From contig JANXCK010000189.1 in NCBI GenBank assembly GCA_025060055.1, positions 1 through 10,259 of the forward strand: DNA of 10,259 bases, written 5' to 3'. Both the position numbers and the translations under genes were made by a program. This DNA comes from Fimbriimonadales bacterium. GTDB lineage: Bacteria > Armatimonadota > Fimbriimonadia > Fimbriimonadales > GBS-DC. The stretch's first letter is position 1, and each line of letters begins with the position of its first letter. The notes beneath the pieces are model-generated. The model was not told the DNA's origin. It worked only from the letters and a program-made list of their open reading frames with translations, and made no database searches. Shown piece after piece: positions 1-6,442 of the stretch.

Positions 1-5
1 CCGCG

Positions 6-77
6 CGCCCCCGGCAGGAATCGAACCTGCGCACCAGGCTCCGGAGGCCTGCGCTCTCTCCACTGAGCTACGGGGGC
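6..77 (-). tRNA. tRNA-Arg (anticodon CCG)
   Basis: The minus strand folds into a complete cloverleaf. The 7-bp acceptor stem GCCCCCG/CGGGGGC (77-71 with 13-7) is perfect. T8 and A9 follow, then a GCTC/GAGC D-stem with an 8-nt loop. The anticodon stem is CAGGC/GCCTG with loop CTCCGGA, which gives anticodon CCG and reads CGG codons. The variable loop is 4 nt and the T-arm is GCAGG-TTCGATT-CCTGC. The discriminator base is G at position 6. No CCA is encoded after it, so CCA would be added by the tRNA nucleotidyltransferase. The identity comes from the anticodon alone and is unambiguous. Confidence 0.97.
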
Positions 78-90
78 GCGTCTGAGGCGA

Positions 91-96
91 ATTATA
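91..96 (-). promoter_or_regulatory. Promoter -10 box for tRNA-Arg
   Basis: Reading the minus strand, a perfect TATAAT (96 to 91) lies 13 nt upstream of the first tRNA base (77). Transcription would start near 84-85 and leave only a short leader for RNase P to remove. The expected -35 position (about 119-114, TGTGGT) matches the consensus poorly. The surrounding DNA is very GC-rich, so an exact TATAAT here is unlikely to be chance. The tRNA is therefore probably transcribed on its own rather than by read-through from the gene upstream. Confidence 0.65.
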
Positions 97-120
97 CCCG
101 ACGATGCGCCCTGACCACAC

Positions 121-156
121 AGAAAGCCTGCGCTCTCGACGGCACAGTGGGCAGGC
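121..156 (-). terminator. Weak terminator-like hairpin after the exported PF07833 gene
   Basis: On the minus strand, 25 nt past the stop codon of the upstream CDS, GCCTGC (156-151) can pair with GCAGGC (131-126) across a 19-nt loop, followed by TTTCT. The large loop and short T tract make this a poor intrinsic terminator. It is listed because it is the only candidate between the CDS and the tRNA promoter. Confidence 0.25.
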
Positions 157-180
157 AATCGGCGTTCCCCGCACCACCGA

Positions 181-1632
181 CTACTCCCTGCTTGTGCGAA
201 CTACCACCTGCCCTTTTGCCTCATCGAAAGCGACCTCGGCGTTCAGCATGTCGCGCAGCGCAGGGGCGGGAACCAGCACGCGCCCATGCACGATGCGCAG
301 CGGCGCATCGACAGGCACAGGCGCGCCGTCAATCAGAATTTGATTCTCGCGCACGCGCAGCGCAATCGAGCGCACGCCCAACTCGGCGTAAGCGACCTTG
401 CCCTGATTATCCCAGCGCAAGCGCGCGCCCAGCGGCTCCAGCACACGACGCACAGGAATCAGCGGAACGCCGTCCTCTGCGCGTGGCGCGACATCGAAGT
501 CCAACAACACGCCGTTTAGCACGACCGCGAAGTGCGTTGTGTTCACTGTTAGGTGGGCGCCGTGCTCGAGGCGTGTGCGCGGCGCGTTCGTGGGGGCTTT
601 GGGCATAGGCGCGGCAGGGGCAAGGGCAATCTGCGGGGCACGCAACTTCTGCCCGCGCATCTGCGGCTCAGCATGCAACGCCCGCGGCTGTCCATTTACT
701 TGCATCGGCGTCGACGCGGCAACGCCTGTGTGTGGCTCTTCTGCGGGTGTGCGCACTCGGCTCGGACTGGGCTGCGCTTGGGCTACGGCGTCTCTGCTGC
801 CGTTAGGAGGCAAGTCGGCAACAGCCAGTTGCACGCTGGGTTCGGCTGGCTCAGGTGCGGGCGCGGCAGGCGCGCTAAGGCGTGGCGAGTCGCTCAGGCG
901 TGTCTCTGGTGCGTCTGTTGACCGCATCGCGCCCACCGAAGCCGTTGGCGCGGTCTCGGTCACCACCACAGCAGGTTCGCCAACCACCTCCGCTGGGGGC
1001 ATCTGACGCTCCGTGCGCCCGCCCGGATTGTTCACGAACACGCGCATCGGCGGCGTCCTGAAAGTCTGGTTGTCCGCGTGGCTCCAAACCTCAATCGTGT
1101 GCCAGCCGTTAGTCTCGCGCGCAGTATCCCAGTTGTAGATGTACGGAGGGTAATTCCGCAAGCCGCGCACTTGCCCGTCGATGAAAAATGACACATACGC
1201 AGCGCCAGAGTGGTTGACTCGCACTTCGATCGGTACGACGCCTGCAACCCGACTGCCGTTGCGCGGTGCTACGATGGTAAGCGGGCTGTTGGGGTCGGGT
1301 GCCAGCTCGATGCGTGTTGCGCGTTGGGCGATGAGCCGTCCCTGCGCATCGTACAGTCGGATGGTCGCCTCGTGAACACCAGGCGCCAGCCCGATATTTT
1401 GCAGGTCTAACTGCACGCGGTCAGTGCGCCCTGTGAGGTGGCGTGTCGCAATCACCATCCCGTCGACTACGACTTCCACTACTGCAGGCTGAACCCCACG
1501 CAGCTGCACTGTTAGGCGATTCGGTTCTCCTTTTAGCACTTGCAGGGGCGACTGCGGCTGCCATGTGGCAATCGCCGTCGAGGAAAGCCCTGTCAGCGCC
1601 AGCAAACTCCATAACCGTTTCCGATTGTCCAT
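181..1632 (-). CDS. Exported protein with two Ig-like domains and a C-terminal PF07833 (copper amine oxidase N-like) domain
   Basis: This 483-residue protein opens with a signal peptide: MDNRKR, then a hydrophobic LWSLLALTGLSSTAIA, probable cleavage near residue 22. A beta-rich Ig-like region follows (about 28-112), then a bacterial Ig-like domain of the Big_7 type (about 116-202) with a characteristic FIDG...YPPYIYNWDT...NGWHTIEVWS pattern. Residues 203-360 form a disordered Ala/Pro/Glu-rich linker. The C-terminus (about 363-483) has the PF07833 pattern: an NGVLLDFDVAP strand, VPLIPVRRVLEPLGARLRWD, and a second, weaker half VLVPAPALRDMLNAEVAFD. Despite its name, this domain has no amine oxidase active site; it is a small domain common in secreted and cell-surface proteins. 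The start is fixed by GGAGG 7 nt upstream of the ATG at 1632; the frame stays open to 1683 but has no such site there. The partner or substrate is unknown, and a surface or envelope role is inferred. Nearest neighbours are the tRNA downstream and the divergent sigH. Confidence 0.85.
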   Translation of the reverse strand: MDNRKRLWSLLALTGLSSTAIATWQPQSPLQVLKGEPNRLTVQLRGVQPAVVEVVVDGMVIATRHLTGRTDRVQLDLQNIGLAPGVHEATIRLYDAQGRLIAQRATRIELAPDPNSPLTIVAPRNGSRVAGVVPIEVRVNHSGAAYVSFFIDGQVRGLRNYPPYIYNWDTARETNGWHTIEVWSHADNQTFRTPPMRVFVNNPGGRTERQMPPAEVVGEPAVVVTETAPTASVGAMRSTDAPETRLSDSPRLSAPAAPAPEPAEPSVQLAVADLPPNGSRDAVAQAQPSPSRVRTPAEEPHTGVAASTPMQVNGQPRALHAEPQMRGQKLRAPQIALAPAAPMPKAPTNAPRTRLEHGAHLTVNTTHFAVVLNGVLLDFDVAPRAEDGVPLIPVRRVLEPLGARLRWDNQGKVAYAELGVRSIALRVRENQILIDGAPVPVDAPLRIVHGRVLVPAPALRDMLNAEVAFDEAKGQVVVRTSRE

Positions 1633-1639
1633 AGGTCGA

Positions 1640-1644
1640 CCTCC
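1640..1644 (-). promoter_or_regulatory. Ribosome binding site that decides the start of the PF07833 gene
   Basis: A full GGAGG on the minus strand lies 7 nt before the ATG at 1632-1630. It selects the start that places the signal peptide at the N-terminus, over the in-frame ATG at 1683, which would add 17 Arg-rich residues in front of the signal peptide. Confidence 0.8.
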
Positions 1645-1720
1645 GTTTCGGCGTCTTGTTCTTCCTCCCCATCGCCGATGCAAACTACTTGCTTCGACGC
1701 CTCACCCACCGATTCCTGCC

Positions 1721-1739
1721 CAATTTAGGGGAGAAATTG
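1721..1739. repeat. Inverted repeat in the divergent control region
   Basis: CAATTT (1721-1726) and AAATTG (1734-1739) form a perfect 6-bp inverted repeat around a 7-nt spacer. It lies in the AT-richer part of the region between the PF07833 gene (start 1632) and sigH (start 1931). It is 89 nt upstream of the PF07833 gene start and about 20 nt upstream of the -35 box proposed for sigH. An operator for either gene is possible; nothing here identifies a binding protein. Confidence 0.3.
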
Positions 1740-1760
1740 CCCTGAATTCGCCTCAGACTC

Positions 1761-1790
1761 TTGACTTTTCGGTCAGCAATCGTCTAAACT
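1761..1790 (+). promoter_or_regulatory. Putative sigma-70-type promoter for sigH-kdsD
   Basis: TTGACT (1761-1766, 5/6 to TTGACA) is followed after 18 nt by TAAACT (1785-1790, 4/6 to TATAAT). It lies in the most AT-rich stretch of the divergent region. A start near 1797 would give a leader of about 134 nt before the sigH ATG at 1931. The spacing is at the long end of normal and the -10 is imperfect. No other convincing promoter pair was seen on the plus strand in this interval. Confidence 0.5.
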
Positions 1791-1796
1791 AATCAT

Positions 1797-1821
1797 GTCC
1801 GCAGGGGAGCGCTGCACGGAC
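1797..1821 (+). promoter_or_regulatory. Hairpin at the predicted 5' end of the sigH leader
   Basis: GTCCG (1797-1801) pairs with CGGAC (1817-1821). CAG (1802-1804) can then pair with CTG (1812-1814) after a 2-nt bulge, leaving a 7-nt loop. If transcription starts near 1797, this hairpin forms the extreme 5' end of the sigH mRNA, where such structures often slow decay. The effect here is inferred. Confidence 0.3.
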
Positions 1822-1872
1822 AACTTACTTGGCGCAGGCGTTGGACGAGGGCAGTGGGCATAGGGGCGCACT

Positions 1873-1901
1873 CGCCGACACTGCGGCTCTCGGTGTGGGC
1901 G
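1873..1901 (+). promoter_or_regulatory. Leader hairpin upstream of the sigH ribosome binding site
   Basis: CGCCGACAC (1873-1881) can pair with GTGTGGGCG (1893-1901) at 8 of 9 positions, with one G-G mismatch and an 11-nt loop. The GGAGGG of sigH begins 16 nt after the stem. It may be a leader structure affecting sigH translation. No recognised riboswitch class fits it. Confidence 0.3.
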
Positions 1902-1930
1902 TAGCAGACGGCTGACGGAGGGACTTAGGG

Positions 1931-2671
1931 ATGGCGATGACGGACAACCAGTACCATTATGACCTTGACGACGCAGGGCTGTGTACAACCTATATGGCAG
2001 ATGAGGAACTTGTCTTCTACGCAAAGCAAGGCAGTGAACGCGCGACTGAGACCCTACTCAAACGATACCGCTCGCTGGTGGAAAGCAAGGCGCGCTCGTA
2101 CTTTCTGATTGGCGCGGACCACGAAGATGTCATCCAAGAAGGCTTGATTGGGCTGTTCAAAGCAATCCGCGATTTTCGAGACGAGCGCGTGCATAAGTTC
2201 CGACCCTTCGCCGAGCTGTGCGTTACACGACAGATTATTTCCGCAGTCAAAGCAGCCACACGCCAAAAACACGGACCCCTCAACGACTATGTCTCCCTCT
2301 ATCGCCCCCTGCAGAACCACCACAACGACGACACCGACTCGAACCTAACCGACATTCTGCCCGATCCGAACGCGCTCACTCCCGAACAGTGGATTCTGCA
2401 ACGCCGAATCCCGCTGGCAGTGATGCACATGGCACGCGAGAAGATGAGCGAACTCGAAAAACAGGTGCTGGAGTTCTATCTGGACGGGCTGTCGTACAAA
2501 CAGATGTCCGAAATCTTATGCAGGGGCACAAAATGCATCGATAACGCGCTGCAGCGTGTGAAGAAAAAACTGATTCAGGTCTACGAAGAAAACTACGGGG
2601 AGTTGGCGCAGTGTCCGCGGCGGCGACGGCGCACGCGCGTCCTGCCCGAACTGGATGACAGTCTGCAATGA
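1931..2671 (+). CDS. sigH: RNA polymerase sigma factor, SigH (sigma-30/sigma-H) type
   Basis: This 246-residue sigma-70-superfamily protein closely matches Bacillus SigH. Region 2 carries KARSYFLIGADHEDVIQEG (about 53-71) and GLFKAIRDF, then FAELCVTRQIISAVKAATRQKH (93-114), the -10 recognition and melting segment. Region 4 is ELEKQVLEFYLDGLSYKQMSEIL, then CIDNALQRVKKKL (about 174-214), the helix-turn-helix for the -35 element. It is about 28 residues longer than Bacillus SigH, partly through an N-terminal extension of roughly ten residues and partly through an Arg-rich C-terminal tail (PRRRRRTR, 229-236). In Firmicutes this factor serves the transition to stationary phase, competence and early sporulation. 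No sporulation gene is visible here, so its regulon in this organism is unknown. GGAGGG (1917-1922) lies 8 nt before the ATG, supporting this start; a second in-frame ATG at 1937 is less well placed. The gene overlaps kdsD by 4 nt. Confidence 0.9.
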   Translation: MAMTDNQYHYDLDDAGLCTTYMADEELVFYAKQGSERATETLLKRYRSLVESKARSYFLIGADHEDVIQEGLIGLFKAIRDFRDERVHKFRPFAELCVTRQIISAVKAATRQKHGPLNDYVSLYRPLQNHHNDDTDSNLTDILPDPNALTPEQWILQRRIPLAVMHMAREKMSELEKQVLEFYLDGLSYKQMSEILCRGTKCIDNALQRVKKKLIQVYEENYGELAQCPRRRRRTRVLPELDDSLQ

Positions 2672-3657
2672 GCGCCACGATGCAGCGTGTCGACGCGCTC
2701 GCCGTCGCGCGTGAGGTGCTTCACATCGAAATCGAAGCCCTCCAGCGGCTGATGGAGACGCTGGATGAGCGCTTTGAGCAAGCGGTTGAAGTGCTGCTGC
2801 ACTGTCAGGGGCGCGTGGTGCTGAGCGGCGTGGGCAAGTCGGGCGCGATCGCTCGCAAACTCGCTGGCACTTTCAGCAGCACAGGCACGCCCGCCCTGTT
2901 CATCCACCCGACCGAAGCGGCGCACGGCGACTTGGGCACTATCACAGAACACGATGTCGCCATCTTGCTCTCTTTTCGAGGCGAAAGCGATGAGTTAATC
3001 CTGCTGTGCCCTGCGCTCAAACGCCTGCGCGTGTATACCATCGTGTTCACGGGGCGCCCTGACTCCACGCTGGGTAGGATGGCGAACTTGGTGCTGGAGA
3101 TCCCGATTGAGCGCGAGGCGTGTCCGCACAATCTCGCGCCCACTGCCAGCACGACGGCGATGCTTGCCTTAGGCGACGCGCTGGCGATGGCGACGATGGC
3201 AGCGCGCGGCTTCACCCCGCGCGATTTCGCGCTGAACCATCCCGCTGGCGCGCTGGGGCGACGCCTGCTCATCCGCGCGCACGATGTAATGCGCACGGGC
3301 GATGCACTCGCGATTGTGCCCGAAACTGCCCTGCTGCGCGATGCGCTCTTTGCAATTACTAAAGCGGGCGCAGGCGCCGCCTGCGTGGTCGACGCCAACG
3401 GCGTCATGGTGGGTCTGGTAACCGATGGCGACATTCGGCGTCGCCTGCTCCAAGATGAGACCGCGCTCGCCCGCCCCGTGAGCGAGGCGATGACGCGCCA
3501 CCCGATGACGCTACGCGGCAACCCGCTGGCGATTGAGGTGCTGGAACGGTTCCAGAGCGCACCTGTCAAAATCGGCGACCTGCCCGTGCTGGACGAAGCA
3601 GGCAGACCCATCGGCATGGTGGTGCTGAAAGACCTGCTGCGGGCAGGGATTGTTTAG
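2668..3657 (+). CDS. kdsD: Arabinose-5-phosphate isomerase, KdsD/KpsF/GutQ family
   Basis: The protein interconverts D-ribulose 5-phosphate and D-arabinose 5-phosphate, the first step towards KDO of lipopolysaccharide or capsule, in the cytoplasm. Its 329 residues match the usual family length and order: an N-terminal SIS sugar-isomerase domain (about 35-180) and two CBS domains (about 205-260 and 273-329). Family motifs are GVGKSG (54-59), SSTGTPA (70-76), HPTEAAHGDLG (80-90), APTASTT (157-163) and HPAGALG (191-197). K57, E106, E150 and H191 appear to correspond to the catalytic residues of E. coli KdsD. No helix-turn-helix precedes the SIS domain, which excludes an RpiR-type regulator. The ATG overlaps the sigH stop (ATGA) and has no strong ribosome binding site, so translational coupling to sigH is likely. 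No kdsA, kdsB or kdsC is in view. KdsD, KpsF and GutQ are isozymes that cannot be told apart here. Confidence 0.9.
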   Translation: MSATMQRVDALAVAREVLHIEIEALQRLMETLDERFEQAVEVLLHCQGRVVLSGVGKSGAIARKLAGTFSSTGTPALFIHPTEAAHGDLGTITEHDVAILLSFRGESDELILLCPALKRLRVYTIVFTGRPDSTLGRMANLVLEIPIEREACPHNLAPTASTTAMLALGDALAMATMAARGFTPRDFALNHPAGALGRRLLIRAHDVMRTGDALAIVPETALLRDALFAITKAGAGAACVVDANGVMVGLVTDGDIRRRLLQDETALARPVSEAMTRHPMTLRGNPLAIEVLERFQSAPVKIGDLPVLDEAGRPIGMVVLKDLLRAGIV

Positions 3658-3663
3658 CAGTGC

Positions 3664-5838
<2,175 letters not shown>

Positions 5839-5840
5839 AA

Positions 5841-5863
5841 AGTGTACCTTGATGGGGTACACT
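5841..5863. promoter_or_regulatory. Perfect palindrome between pcrA and the sbcC operon (operator or pcrA mRNA hairpin)
   Basis: AGTGTACC (5841-5848) and GGTACACT (5856-5863) form a perfect 8-bp inverted repeat with a 7-nt spacer. It lies in the 52 bp between the divergent start codons of pcrA (5838) and the exported-protein gene (5891). On the pcrA mRNA the second arm ends 2 nt before the ATG, and the AAGG ribosome binding site (5850-5847) spans loop and stem. Folding would hide it. As DNA, the site is well placed for a dimeric repressor of both genes. Each strand also reads TACACT in the repeat, a 4/6 match to a -10 box, but no good -35 partner was found. Confidence 0.6.
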
Positions 5864-5890
5864 CTCGACACGACTGCGGGAGGTCATCGG

Positions 5891-6439
5891 ATGAAAAGAC
5901 TCGTCGCACTGATTACCGTGATTGCCGTGCTGGTTGTGGGTGTGGCGCAACAGCCACAGAAGAACACATCCCAGCAGGCGTCGTCGAAGCCCAAGAAAAT
6001 TGGAGTGTTCTCGGCGCAGGGCAAGATACTCAACTTTTTCTCGCGCGGTGAAGGCACGCTGATTGTGCGCGGGCGCGGCTATCTTGTCATGAACACCGTG
6101 CAGGGGCGCGTGCAGCTCGACGGCTTTCGAGAGGTGAAGGAACTTCCGCGCGGCGTGCGCATCAAGCCCCCGCTGAACCAGCGCCTGAAGGTCTACATGG
6201 GGCAGGGCACTGTCCGCATCGAAGGGAAGTACGACTCGGTGCGTGCCGTGCTACGCGAAGCACGCCTCGAGTTCAAAGGCGACGCTGCCTTCCTGCTGCA
6301 GGGGGTTGGAACCTGCACGCTGGACGGCGTGCAGCGCGAGCTAAGCCCCGTGCATGTGGCAAACTACTTCGTACCAGAGCCGAACTGGATGAAACCCGCG
6401 CAGACACAGAACCAAGACACCCAGCAGCAAGACCGCTGA
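5891..6439 (+). CDS. Small exported or membrane-anchored protein of unknown function, first gene of the sbcC operon
   Basis: I do not recognise this 182-residue protein. It begins MKRLVALITVIAVLVVGVA, a signal peptide or N-terminal membrane anchor, followed by a Gln/Ser/Lys-rich stretch (about 20-36). The body (about 37-160) looks all-beta. It holds three spaced segments of one shape: GEGTLIVRGRGYLVM, GQGTVRIEGKYDSV and GDAAFLLQGVGTCTL, which suggests stacked strands. The last 15 residues are Gln-rich and probably disordered. It contains no cysteine pair, lipobox or enzyme motif that I can see. GGGAGG (5878-5883) lies 7 nt before the ATG, fixing the start. The stop is 3 nt before the sbcC ATG, so the two are probably one transcript, although an exported protein is an odd partner for a cytoplasmic repair ATPase. 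Confidence 0.8.
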   Translation: MKRLVALITVIAVLVVGVAQQPQKNTSQQASSKPKKIGVFSAQGKILNFFSRGEGTLIVRGRGYLVMNTVQGRVQLDGFREVKELPRGVRIKPPLNQRLKVYMGQGTVRIEGKYDSVRAVLREARLEFKGDAAFLLQGVGTCTLDGVQRELSPVHVANYFVPEPNWMKPAQTQNQDTQQQDR

Positions 6440-6442
6440 CCG

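Noticed and set aside
1..180. Integration site of a mobile element at the tRNA-Arg 3' end
   Set aside because: The tRNA 3' end lies at the window edge. No integrase is present and no repeated copy of the tRNA end is visible in the window.
1633..1683. Upstream ATG at 1683 for the PF07833 gene
   Set aside because: It adds 17 Arg-rich residues before the signal peptide and ignores GGAGG placed 7 nt before the ATG at 1632.
2805..3617. 270-codon open frame on the minus strand opposite kdsD
   Set aside because: It lies wholly within kdsD, whose SIS and CBS motifs are unmistakable. The translation is Ser/Arg/Ala-rich without domains and has no ribosome binding site, typical of a GC-rich antisense shadow.
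5841..5863. LexA/SOS box
   Set aside because: It is symmetric and near repair genes, but the arm sequence and 7-nt spacer do not match any LexA motif I can name. Kept as an unnamed palindrome.
5839..5871. GTG start at 5871 for pcrA
   Set aside because: It adds 11 residues not typical of the family, with no ribosome binding site; its codons are the palindrome. The ATG at 5838 has AAGG at 8 nt.
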